Shown piece by piece: positions 7,665-15,701 of a stretch of DNA of 64,000 bases (within the stretch, counting starts at the first letter, position 1; each line of letters begins with the position of its first letter). The position numbers and the translations under genes are program-made. Under the pieces are notes generated by a model that saw only the letters and a program-made list of their open reading frames with translations, was not told the origin of the DNA and did not search any database. The stretch is taken from contig NZ_JQML01000001.1 in assembly GCF_000744705.1 (NCBI RefSeq), positions 2,666,001 to 2,730,000 on the forward strand, given 5' to 3'. Origin of the DNA: Streptacidiphilus albus JL83. GTDB lineage: Bacteria; Actinomycetota; Actinomycetes; Streptomycetales; Streptomycetaceae.

Positions 7665-9593
7665 TCAGGCCTCGTTGGCGCCCTCGTACATGGCCTCGAT
7701 CGCGGCTGCGTTCTCGCGCTCGACGACCGGGCGCTTGACCTTGAGGCTGGGCGTCAGTTCGCCGTGCTCGATGTCGAGGTCGCGCGGCAGCACGGTGAAC
7801 TTCTTGATCGTCTGCCAGCGCTGGAGGTCGCCGTTGAGGCGCTGGACGAAGCCGCCGATCAGCTCGTGCACCTCGTCGGAGGAGCAGACCTCGGCGTAGC
7901 TGCGGCCGGCCTGGCCGTGGGTCTTCGCCCACTGGAGGATGGTCGGCTCGTCCAGGGTGATCAGCGCGGTGCAGTAGTTGCGACTGTTGCCGATGACCAG
8001 GATGTTGCTGACGAAGGGGCAGACCGCCTTGAACCGGCCCTCGACCTCGCTGGGCGCCACGTACTTGCCGCCGGAGGTCTTGAAGATGTCCTTCTTGCGG
8101 TCGGTGATCCGCAGGAAGCCGTCCTTGTCCACCTCTCCGATGTCGCCGGTGTGGAACCAGCCGTCGCTCTCCAGCACCTCGGCGGTCTTCTCCGGGTTGT
8201 TGTGGTAGCCGCGCATCACGCCGGGGCCGCGCAGCAGGATCTCGCCGTCCTCCTCCGCGATCCGGACCTCGGTGCCGGGCAGCGGGGTGCCGACGGTGCC
8301 GATCCGGTAGTCCTCGCCGGGGTTGACCGTCGAGCCGGCGCTGGACTCGGTCAGGCCGTAGCCCTCCAGGATGTGCACGCCGGCGCCGGCGAAGAAGTAG
8401 CCGATCTCCGGGGCGAGCGCGGCGCTGCCGGAGACGCAGGCGCGCATCCGGCCGCCGAAGGCGTCGCGGATCTTGGTGTAGACCAGCTTGTCGGCAATGG
8501 CGTGCTGGAGCTTGAGCCCGAAGGGGACGGTCCGGTTGCCGGTGGCGATCAGCGACTCCTGCCCGGCCCGGGCGTAGTCGCGGGCGACCTTGGCGGCCCA
8601 GAGGAAGATCTTGTACTTCAGCCCGCCCTCGGCCCGGGCCTTGGACGCGATGCCGTTGTAGACCTTCTCGAACACCCGGGGCGCGGAGGCCATGTAGGTC
8701 GGCTTGACCACCGGCAGGTTGTGGATGATCCGGTCGACCCGGCCGTCCACCGCGATGACCGTGCCCAGCTGGATGTGGCCTGAGGTCAGCGTCTTGCCGA
8801 AGACGTGGGACAGCGGCAGCCAGAGGTACTGGACGTCGTCCGGGCCGAGCAGCCCGGTGCTCGACTGCGCGGCGGCCTGGTAGGCCCAGCAGTCGTGGAC
8901 CAGCCGGACGCCCTTGGGACGGCCGGTGGTGCCCGAGGTGTAGATCAGGGTGGCCAGCTGCTCGCGCTCGATGGCCGCGACCGTGGTGGCGACGGCGTCC
9001 GGGTGCTCCTTGAGGTAGGCCGCGCCGCGCTCCTCCAGCTCGGCCAGGGAGAGCACCTCGACGCCCTCCTGCGGCTCCTCCGGCTTGCTGCCGTCGATGG
9101 TGACCACGAACTCCAGGGCCGGCAGGTGGCCGCACTCCCCCAGGATCTTGGCCAGCTGCTTGCCGTCCTCGGCAATAACGCCGCGGCTGCCGGAGTCCTC
9201 CAGGATGAAGGCGGTCTCGTCGGCGTTGGTGCTGGGGTAGACCGCGGTGACGGCCGCGCCGGCGCACATCACGCCGAGGTCCGCCAGGATCCACTCGATC
9301 CTGGTCGAACAGGAGATCGCCACCCGCTCCTCCGGCCGGATGCCCAGCGCCATCAGCCCGCCCGCGAGCGCCTCGACCCGCGCCGCCGCCTGCGCCCAGG
9401 TCAGCGAACGCCAGACCTCGGCGCCGGGGGCGCCGTCGGCGGCGTGCTCGTCCACCGGGACCGGGTAGCGGAAGGCCTCGCGATCGGGGGTCTGCGCGAC
9501 CCGGGAGAGGAAGAGCTGCGCCACCGAGTCGGGCCGGCTGTCGATCAGCGACGGGCCGGACCCGGACGTCGCGCTCTGTGCTGTGGGGCTCAC
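7665..9593 (-). CDS. Long-chain fatty-acid--CoA ligase (FadD15-like)
   Basis: An AMP-forming acyl-CoA synthetase of 642 aa that activates fatty acids with ATP and CoA. The ATP-binding motif YTSGTTGRPKG is around residue 195. The acyl-adenylate motif GYGLTESSAG is near 395, the hinge motif ITDRKKDIFKTSGGKYV lies near 500, and the family's C-terminal lysine region follows. I start it at GTG 9593 because GGAGGTA lies 5 nt upstream; a GTG 24 nt earlier has no such site. Single gene, convergent with lepB. A palindromic element 40 nt upstream may control it. Confidence 0.9.
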   Translation of the reverse strand: MSPTAQSATSGSGPSLIDSRPDSVAQLFLSRVAQTPDREAFRYPVPVDEHAADGAPGAEVWRSLTWAQAAARVEALAGGLMALGIRPEERVAISCSTRIEWILADLGVMCAGAAVTAVYPSTNADETAFILEDSGSRGVIAEDGKQLAKILGECGHLPALEFVVTIDGSKPEEPQEGVEVLSLAELEERGAAYLKEHPDAVATTVAAIEREQLATLIYTSGTTGRPKGVRLVHDCWAYQAAAQSSTGLLGPDDVQYLWLPLSHVFGKTLTSGHIQLGTVIAVDGRVDRIIHNLPVVKPTYMASAPRVFEKVYNGIASKARAEGGLKYKIFLWAAKVARDYARAGQESLIATGNRTVPFGLKLQHAIADKLVYTKIRDAFGGRMRACVSGSAALAPEIGYFFAGAGVHILEGYGLTESSAGSTVNPGEDYRIGTVGTPLPGTEVRIAEEDGEILLRGPGVMRGYHNNPEKTAEVLESDGWFHTGDIGEVDKDGFLRITDRKKDIFKTSGGKYVAPSEVEGRFKAVCPFVSNILVIGNSRNYCTALITLDEPTILQWAKTHGQAGRSYAEVCSSDEVHELIGGFVQRLNGDLQRWQTIKKFTVLPRDLDIEHGELTPSLKVKRPVVERENAAAIEAMYEGANEA

Positions 9594-9632
9594 GGCTACC
9601 TCCGAGGGCCCAGTCACCGGGCCGAGACGGTT

Positions 9633-9650
9633 GTTAACTCACGAGTAACT
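9633..9650. promoter_or_regulatory. Palindromic operator-like element before the acyl-CoA ligase
   Basis: The core ACTC-N2-GAGT is flanked by TTA/TAA-type bases (GTTAACTCACGAGTAACT). It lies about 40 bp upstream of the ligase start, where a TetR-family fatty-acid regulator would be expected to bind. The regulator is not in the window. Confidence 0.4.
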
Positions 9651-9735
9651 AAGGGGCAACGATCAGGGTAGAACGTCACGGCCGTCCATGTAAGAGGCGT
9701 CGGTCCGCTACCTGCGCGGCACCCTCCGGAAATAC

Positions 9736-9767
9736 ACTTGCCGGTCGGCAAGTAAGCGAATTACCAT
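9736..9767 (+). promoter_or_regulatory. Putative ABC-exporter promoter overlapped by a TetR-type operator
   Basis: A palindrome with perfect 8-bp arms and a 2-bp centre (ACTTGCCG-GT-CGGCAAGT, 9736-9753) overlaps TTGCCG (9738), which stands 18 bp from TACCAT (9762). That is a plausible -35/-10 pair reading toward the exporter genes. The layout is typical of a repressor site. The rest of the 365-nt gap 9594-9958 holds no gene I can support. Confidence 0.5.
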
Positions 9768-9958
9768 GACTGCCCTGACCCGATGCCCCACCACTGCCCC
9801 GCAAAACCGGGTACGGTGTACGCAGATGTAACGCCGCTCCCTGTCGCCCCGATGGCCCACCGGAGGCGGAACCCGTGCCATCACCCGATGATGTGCCCAC
9901 AGCCGGCCCACCGCCCGCTCCACCACAGCTGCCCACCTCGACCTCCTGAGAGAACCGT

Positions 9959-11692
9959 GTGCTGATCCGACTCCTGCGCGCCCATCTGGGCCCCTACACC
10001 AGGCCCATGACCTACCTGGTGCTGCTGCAGCTGATCCAGACCATCGCCACCCTGTACCTGCCGACGCTCAACGCCGACATCATCGACAACGGCGTGGTGA
10101 AGGGCGACACCGGCTACATCCTGCAGACCGGCGGGATCATGCTCGGGGTGACCGTCGCCCAGGTCCTCTGCGCCATCGGGGCGGTGTACTTCGGTGCGCG
10201 CACCGCCATGGCGCTCGGCCGCGACATCCGGGCCTCCGTGTTCGACCGGGTCCAGTCCTTCTCCGCCCGCGAGGTCGGCCACTTCGGCGCCCCCTCGCTG
10301 ATCACCCGCAGCACCAACGACGTCCAGCAGGTCCAGATGCTGGTGCTGATGACCTTCACGCTGATGGTCTCCGCGCCGATCATGTGCGTCGGCGGCATCA
10401 TCATGGCCCTCAACCAGGACGTCCCGCTGTCCACCCTGCTGGTCGCGATCGTGCCGGTGCTGGGCGTGGTGATCGGTCTGATCGTCAGCCGGCTGCGGCC
10501 GCTGTTCCGCTCGATGCAGGTGCGCATCGACGGCATCAACCGGATCCTGCGCGAGCAGATCACCGGCCTCCGGGTGATCCGCGCCTTCGTCAAGGACACC
10601 CACGAGCGCGAGCGCTTCGCCGTCGCCAACGAGGAGCTGACCGACAACGCGATCCGCGTCGGCAAGCTGCTGGCGCTGATGTTCCCGCTGGTGATGATGG
10701 TCGTCAACATCTCCAGCGTGGCCGTGCTGTGGTTCGGCTCGTACCGGATCAACAGCGGCGGCATGCAGATCGGCGCGCTCACCGCGTTCCTCAGCTACCT
10801 GATGCAGATCCTGATGTCGGTGATGATGGCCACCTTCATGTTCATGATGGTGCCCAGGGCCGAGGTCTGCGCCGAGCGCATCCAGGAGGTCCTGGACACC
10901 GAGAGCACCGTGATCCCGCCGCTGGCCCCGGTCCGCGAGCTGAAGCGCACCGGCTACCTGGAGCTGCGCGGCGCCGAGTTCCGCTACCCCGGGGCCGAGT
11001 CGGCGGTGCTGCGCGACGTCAGCATCGACGCCCGCCCCGGCGAGACCACCGCGATCATCGGCAGCACCGGGTCCGGCAAGACCACCCTGCTGACGCTGAT
11101 CCCCCGGCTCTCCGACGCCACCGACGGCAGCGTCCTGGTCGACGGCGTGGACGTCCGCGACCTCGACCCGGTGCTGCTCGCCAAGACCGTCGGCCTGGTC
11201 CCGCAGAAGCCCTACCTCTTCTCCGGCACCGTCGCCACCAACCTGCGCTACGGCAACCCGGCCGCCACCGACGAGGAGCTCTGGGCGGCCCTGGAGACCG
11301 CCCAGGCCAAGGACTTCGTGGAGAAGCTGCCCGAGGGCCTGGACGCGCCGATCGCCCAGGGCGGCACCAATGTCTCCGGCGGCCAGCGCCAGCGGCTGGC
11401 CATCGCCCGGGTCCTGGTCCGCCGCCCGGAGATCTACCTGTTCGACGACTCCTTCTCCGCCCTGGACTACGCCACCGACGCGCGGCTGCGCGCGGCCCTC
11501 GCCCGCGAGACCGCCGACGCCACCGTGGTGATCGTGGCCCAGCGGGTGAGCACCATTCGCGATGCCGACCGGATCATCGTCCTGGACGAGGGCTCCGTCG
11601 TCGGCACCGGAACCCACCACGAGCTGATGGACACCAACGAGACCTACCGCGAGATCGTCCTGTCCCAGCTGACCGAGGCGGAGGCGGCATGA
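9959..11692 (+). CDS. ABC exporter half-transporter with degenerate ATP site
   Basis: A 577-aa type IV ABC exporter subunit. Six transmembrane helices fill about 1-310 and the nucleotide-binding domain follows, with Walker A GSTGSGKTT near 364 and signature VSGGQRQR near 468. The Walker B end reads YLFDDS, so the catalytic Glu is Asp. The switch His is Gln (AQRVST). These two changes are the hallmark of the non-catalytic subunit in heterodimeric exporters such as BmrCD or TM287/288. GTG start with GAGAG upstream. It overlaps the partner gene by ATGA, so the two are co-translated. Substrate unknown; multidrug or peptide export is likely. Confidence 0.9.
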   Translation: MLIRLLRAHLGPYTRPMTYLVLLQLIQTIATLYLPTLNADIIDNGVVKGDTGYILQTGGIMLGVTVAQVLCAIGAVYFGARTAMALGRDIRASVFDRVQSFSAREVGHFGAPSLITRSTNDVQQVQMLVLMTFTLMVSAPIMCVGGIIMALNQDVPLSTLLVAIVPVLGVVIGLIVSRLRPLFRSMQVRIDGINRILREQITGLRVIRAFVKDTHERERFAVANEELTDNAIRVGKLLALMFPLVMMVVNISSVAVLWFGSYRINSGGMQIGALTAFLSYLMQILMSVMMATFMFMMVPRAEVCAERIQEVLDTESTVIPPLAPVRELKRTGYLELRGAEFRYPGAESAVLRDVSIDARPGETTAIIGSTGSGKTTLLTLIPRLSDATDGSVLVDGVDVRDLDPVLLAKTVGLVPQKPYLFSGTVATNLRYGNPAATDEELWAALETAQAKDFVEKLPEGLDAPIAQGGTNVSGGQRQRLAIARVLVRRPEIYLFDDSFSALDYATDARLRAALARETADATVVIVAQRVSTIRDADRIIVLDEGSVVGTGTHHELMDTNETYREIVLSQLTEAEAA

Positions 11693-13659
11693 GTTCCGAA
11701 CAGGAGGCAGCGGCCAAGCGCCGCGGGCCCGCCGCGATGCCCGGCCCCGGCCGGATGATGGCCGGTGGCCCGGTCGAGAAGTCGCTGAACTTCAAGGCCT
11801 CCGGCAAGCGGGTGCTCGGGCTGCTGCGCCCGGAGAGCGCGCTGCTGGGCATCGCGCTGGCGCTGGCCCTGGTCAGCGTCACCCTCTCGGTGATCGGGCC
11901 GAAGATCCTCGGCCACGCCACCGACCTGATCCTGGCCGGGGTCTTCGGCAAGAAGCTGCCGGCCGGCGTCACCCAGGCCCAGTACGCGGCCGGGCTGCGC
12001 GCGCACGGCCACGGCGACCAGGCCAAGCTGATCACCTCGATGCAGGACGTCCACCCCGGCCACGGCATCGACTTCAACGCGGTCGGCGGCGTGCTGCTCT
12101 GGGTGCTGGGCATCTACGTGCTCGCGGGGCTCTGCGGCATCGTCCAGGCCCGGCTGATGAACCGCTCGCTGCAGCGCGCCGTCCGGCGGCTGCGCACCGA
12201 CGTCGAGGAGAAGATCGCCAGGCTGCCGCTGAGCTACTTCGACCAGCAGCCGCGCGGCGAGGTGCTGAGCCGGGTCACCAACGACATCGACAACATCGGC
12301 CAGACCCTGCAGCAGACGCTCAGCCAGATCCTGGTCTCGCTGCTGACCATCGTCGGCGTGCTCACCATGATGTTCTACATCTCCTGGCTGCTCGCGCTGA
12401 TCGCCCTGGTCAGCGTCCCCGCCTCGGTGATCGTCGCGACCAAGGTCGGCAAGCGCGCCCAGCCGCAGTTCGTCGCCCAGTGGAAGACCACCGGCAAGCT
12501 CAACGCCCACATCGAGGAGATGTACAGCGGGCACGCGCTGGTCAAGGTCTTCGGCCGGCAGGAGGAGTCCGCCGAGCTGTTCCGCGAGCAGAACGAGAAG
12601 CTCTTCGCCTCCAGCTTCAAGGCGCAGTTCGTCTCCGGTCTGATCCAGCCCTGCATGATGTTCATCGGCAACATCAACTACGTGATGGTCGCCGTGGTCG
12701 GCGGGCTGCGGGTCGCCTCCGGCGCGCTGTCCATCGGCGACGTCCAGGCGTTCATCCAGTACTCGCGGCAGTTCAGCCAGCCGCTGACCCAGGTCGCCAG
12801 CATGTCGAACCTGGTGCAGTCCGGCGTCGCCTCCGCCGAGCGGGTCTTCGAACTGCTCGACGCGCCGGAGCAGGAGCCCGACCCGGTGAACCCGGAGCGC
12901 CCGGCCGAGCTGCTGGGCCGGGTCGACTTCGAGCACGTGGCCTTCCGCTACGCCCCGGAGAAGCCGCTGATCGAGGACCTGTCGCTGACCGCCGAACCCG
13001 GCCACACGGTCGCCATCGTCGGACCCACCGGCGCCGGCAAGACCACCCTGGTCAACCTGCTGATGCGGTTCTACGAGGTGACCGGCGGCCGGATCCTGCT
13101 GGACGGGGTGGACATCGCCGGCATGTCCCGCGAGGAGCTGCGGGACGGCATCGGCATGGTGCTCCAGGACACCTGGCTCTTCGGCGGCTCCATCGCCGAC
13201 AACATCGCCTACGGCCGGGCCGGGGCCACCCGCGAGGAGGTCGTCGCCGCCGCCAGGGCGGCCCACGTCGACCGCTTCGTCCGGACCCTGCCCGAGGGCT
13301 ACGACACGGTCATCGACGACGAGGGCACCGGTGTCAGCGCCGGCGAGAAGCAGCTGATCACCATCGCCCGGGCGTTCCTGGCCGAGCCCTCGATCCTGGT
13401 CCTGGACGAGGCGACCAGCTCCGTCGACACCCGGACCGAGGTGCTGATCCAGCGCGCCATGGCCAAGCTCCGCACCGGCCGCACCGCGTTCGTCATCGCC
13501 CACCGGCTGTCCACGATCCGCGACGCCGACACCATCCTGGTGATGGAGGACGGCGCGATCGTCGAGCAGGGCAACCACACCACCCTGCTGGAGGCCGAGG
13601 GCGCCTACGCCCGGCTGTACTCGGCGCAGTTCTCCCAGGCCGTGGCCGAGGTGGACTGA
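11689..13659 (+). CDS. ABC exporter half-transporter, catalytic partner
   Basis: A 656-aa exporter subunit with a basic, Gly/Met-rich N-terminal extension of about 40 residues. A transmembrane domain follows, with an extra periplasmic-side insertion near 85-125 (GVTQAQYAAGLRAHGHGDQ). Walker A is GPTGAGKTT and Walker B is canonical (LVLDEATSS) with a canonical switch His (AHRLST). Its signature is unusual: VSAGEKQ instead of VSGGQ. Together with the upstream subunit this gives one full site (this Walker A/B plus the partner's SGGQ) and one degenerate site. The ATG overlaps the previous stop. An 18-bp stem terminator follows. Confidence 0.9.
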   Translation: MSSEQEAAAKRRGPAAMPGPGRMMAGGPVEKSLNFKASGKRVLGLLRPESALLGIALALALVSVTLSVIGPKILGHATDLILAGVFGKKLPAGVTQAQYAAGLRAHGHGDQAKLITSMQDVHPGHGIDFNAVGGVLLWVLGIYVLAGLCGIVQARLMNRSLQRAVRRLRTDVEEKIARLPLSYFDQQPRGEVLSRVTNDIDNIGQTLQQTLSQILVSLLTIVGVLTMMFYISWLLALIALVSVPASVIVATKVGKRAQPQFVAQWKTTGKLNAHIEEMYSGHALVKVFGRQEESAELFREQNEKLFASSFKAQFVSGLIQPCMMFIGNINYVMVAVVGGLRVASGALSIGDVQAFIQYSRQFSQPLTQVASMSNLVQSGVASAERVFELLDAPEQEPDPVNPERPAELLGRVDFEHVAFRYAPEKPLIEDLSLTAEPGHTVAIVGPTGAGKTTLVNLLMRFYEVTGGRILLDGVDIAGMSREELRDGIGMVLQDTWLFGGSIADNIAYGRAGATREEVVAAARAAHVDRFVRTLPEGYDTVIDDEGTGVSAGEKQLITIARAFLAEPSILVLDEATSSVDTRTEVLIQRAMAKLRTGRTAFVIAHRLSTIRDADTILVMEDGAIVEQGNHTTLLEAEGAYARLYSAQFSQAVAEVD

Positions 13660-13682
13660 CCGGGCGTCAGCACGCAGTGCCT

Positions 13683-13720
13683 GCGGGCCGGCTGCCGGGG
13701 ATCCCCGGCAGCCGGCCCGC
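13683..13720. terminator. Hairpin terminator after the ABC exporter operon
   Basis: An 18-bp perfect stem with a 2-nt centre just past the exporter stop codon. It also lies downstream of the P450 remnant on the other strand. Confidence 0.8.
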
Positions 13721-13744
13721 CTGTTCATCCGACCCGACCGCTCG

Positions 13745-14197
13745 TCACCAGAGGACCGGCAGCCGCTCCGGAATCCGCTTGATGAAGCCGGTGCGCCACA
13801 CCAGCCGCTCCTCCGGGACGGCCGGCCGCAGCTCCGGCAGTCGGCCCAGCAGCGCGGTCAGGGCCACCTCCGCGTGCACCCGGCCCAGCGCGGTGGCCGG
13901 GCAGTAGTGGCGGCCCGCGCCGAAGGACAGGTGCGGGTTGTGCTCCCGCTCCGGGTCGACCCGGTCGGCGTCCGCGAAGACCTCCGGGTCGAAGTTGGCC
14001 CCCTCGACGCAGACCAGCACCAGCTCGCCCGCGCGGACCAGGACGTCGCCGAGCTCGACGTCCGCCGTCGCCAGCCTCGGCAGGCCGTCGCCGATGGAGA
14101 GGTTGACCCGCAGCAGCTCCTCGACGGCGGCGCCGATCCGCTCGGGCCGCTCGCGCAGCCGGTCCGCGAGCCCTCGGCCACCGGCCGAAACCCGCGG
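13745..14197 (-). pseudogene. CYP121-like cytochrome P450, 3' remnant
   Basis: An open frame of about 150 codons with no P450 N-terminus; an in-frame TGA stands at its 5' edge. It covers the ExxR helix (AVEELLR), then [26 protein letters not shown], the heme-Cys loop [15 protein letters not shown] and the end [10 protein letters not shown]. These segments closely match, from memory, the C-terminal third of M. tuberculosis CYP121 (mycocyclosin synthase), including its last ten residues. Without the first roughly 250 residues it cannot fold as a P450, so I call it a decayed gene. The AraC-type gene begins 22 nt beyond the break. Confidence 0.8.
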
Positions 14198-14218
14198 TCA
14201 ACGCGGCGCTTCCGGCGC

Positions 14219-15016
14219 TCAGCGCGGGGCGTAGTGGGTGGGTGGCAGACCGACGACGGCGGTGAAGTCCCGGCTGAGATGGGCCTGGTCGGCGTAGCCG
14301 AGGTCGGCCGCGAGCAGCGGCCAGTCGACCGTTCCGCTGTCGGCGCGGAGCGCGGCCTCCTGCAGCCGGGCGCGGCGCAGCACCCATTTGGGCCCGACGC
14401 CGACGTACTCGGCGAAGAGCCGCTGCAGGGTGCGGACCGAGACCTCGCAGCGCGCGGCCAACTGCTCGACCCGGAGGACGGAGCGGTCGGCGGTGGCGGT
14501 GTCGACCATCGCCGCGACCTGCGGGACCAGCGGGTCGGCAGCCGGCAGCCGGTCGAGCAGGAAGGCGTCGGCGAGCCCGGCCATGGCGTCGGGATCCGTC
14601 TCCGCGAGGATCCGGCGGCCCGCGTCGTCGACCGCCGGGCCGAAGACCTCGACCCCGAGCAGCACCCGGTCGGCCAGCTCCTGCACGGGCCGCCCCCAGA
14701 ACGGGCGGAAGCCGCCCGGCCGGAACTTGATCCCCAGGACCTGGCCGGCGCCCTCAAGGCGGCGGACGAACAGGCCCCGGTTCACCCCGTGGACCGCGGC
14801 CCCGGGCTGCTCGAACACCAGGTGGAGGTTGGGGTGGGAGAGGACCTGCTGCTCGTGCGGGGGGCGGCCGCGCAGGTCCCAGCGCACCTGCCAGTAGCAC
14901 TCGACCAGCTCCGCGAGCCGGGCGTCCGGCGCCCGCCGCTCCAGCGTGAACCGGTCCGCCGCCTGCCGGTAGCGCAGCACGCCGCGCGGCTGCTCCTCCG
15001 CGTCCGCGCTGGTCAT
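14219..15016 (-). CDS. AraC-family transcriptional regulator
   Basis: A 265-aa regulator. The N-terminal half, starting RYRQAADRFTLERRAPDARL, is the DUF6597-type sensor region. The C-terminal 100 residues are the double helix-turn-helix AraC domain (CEVSVRTLQRLFAEYVGVGPKW, then DLGYADQAHLSRDF). I chose ATG 15016 (MTSADAEEQPRG) because upstream codons in the frame show no family sequence. It is divergent from the TIGR03086-type gene, 67 nt away, which is its most likely target. Ligand unknown. Confidence 0.85.
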   Translation of the reverse strand: MTSADAEEQPRGVLRYRQAADRFTLERRAPDARLAELVECYWQVRWDLRGRPPHEQQVLSHPNLHLVFEQPGAAVHGVNRGLFVRRLEGAGQVLGIKFRPGGFRPFWGRPVQELADRVLLGVEVFGPAVDDAGRRILAETDPDAMAGLADAFLLDRLPAADPLVPQVAAMVDTATADRSVLRVEQLAARCEVSVRTLQRLFAEYVGVGPKWVLRRARLQEAALRADSGTVDWPLLAADLGYADQAHLSRDFTAVVGLPPTHYAPR

Positions 15017-15083
15017 ACCGTCCAGCCTACCGATGTCGCGTTTCTTCAAGACGCCCCCGCGCCCCGGGCCTAGCGTGGCGGGT

Positions 15084-15665
15084 ATGACCATCATCCTCCC
15101 CCAGTTGACCGACGCCGCCGCCGAAGCCGCACGGGTCGTCCGTGCGGTCACCCCCGACCGGTTGACCGACCCCACCCCCGCGAGCGAGTGGGACGTCCGA
15201 ACCGCCGCCAACCATCTGGTCCTGTGGACCTCCTACAACTTCGAACTGCGGGCCAAGGGCGGGGCCGCTCCCGAGGAGTGGCAGCAGCGGGACTTCACCG
15301 CCGAGCCCGGTTGGGCCGACGCCTACGCCGCCCAGCTGGACCGGGCCCTCGCGGCCTGGTCCGACCCGTCCGTCTGGGAGGGCGAGGTGAAGATGGGCGA
15401 CTCCAGCATGCCGGCCGGGGCCGTCGCCGGGATGGTCCTGCTGGAGCTGGTGCTGCACGGCTGGGAGGTCGCCCGGGGCACCGGCCAGGAGTTCACCGTC
15501 CCGGACCCGGTCGCGACCACCGCGCTCGGCCTGGTCGAGCAGTTCGGCGACATGTACCGCTCGTTCCCGGGCGGCTTCGCCGACGTGGTCGCCGTCGCGG
15601 ACGACGCCCCGGCCCTGGACCGGGCGCTCGCCCTCTCCGGCCGTGACCCGCGCTGGACGGCCTGA
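15084..15665 (+). CDS. TIGR03086/DinB-like putative metal-binding protein
   Basis: A 193-aa protein of the mycothiol-dependent maleylpyruvate isomerase/DinB four-helix superfamily. The N-terminal ASEWDVRTAANHLVLW and central ELVLHGWEVARGTGQ carry His residues at the positions that bind a divalent metal in this fold. Relatives use mycothiol or bacillithiol, or are of unknown function. ATG at 15084 is chosen; it follows GGCGGGT. Divergent from the AraC regulator, which probably controls it, and convergent with the kinase gene behind a hairpin. Confidence 0.75.
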   Translation: MTIILPQLTDAAAEAARVVRAVTPDRLTDPTPASEWDVRTAANHLVLWTSYNFELRAKGGAAPEEWQQRDFTAEPGWADAYAAQLDRALAAWSDPSVWEGEVKMGDSSMPAGAVAGMVLLELVLHGWEVARGTGQEFTVPDPVATTALGLVEQFGDMYRSFPGGFADVVAVADDAPALDRALALSGRDPRWTA

Positions 15666-15667
15666 CC

Positions 15668-15692
15668 CGCGCCGGACGTTCCGCCCGGCGCG
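15668..15692. terminator. Short bidirectional hairpin
   Basis: An 8-bp inverted repeat, CGCGCCGG/CCGGCGCG, with a 9-nt loop in the 36-nt gap between two convergent genes. Confidence 0.55.
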
Positions 15693-15701
15693 TCGGCCGC
15701 C

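Noticed and set aside
9676-9936. Two overlapping short minus-strand frames upstream of the exporter
   Set aside because: No ribosome sites or conserved motifs; they cross the promoter/operator.
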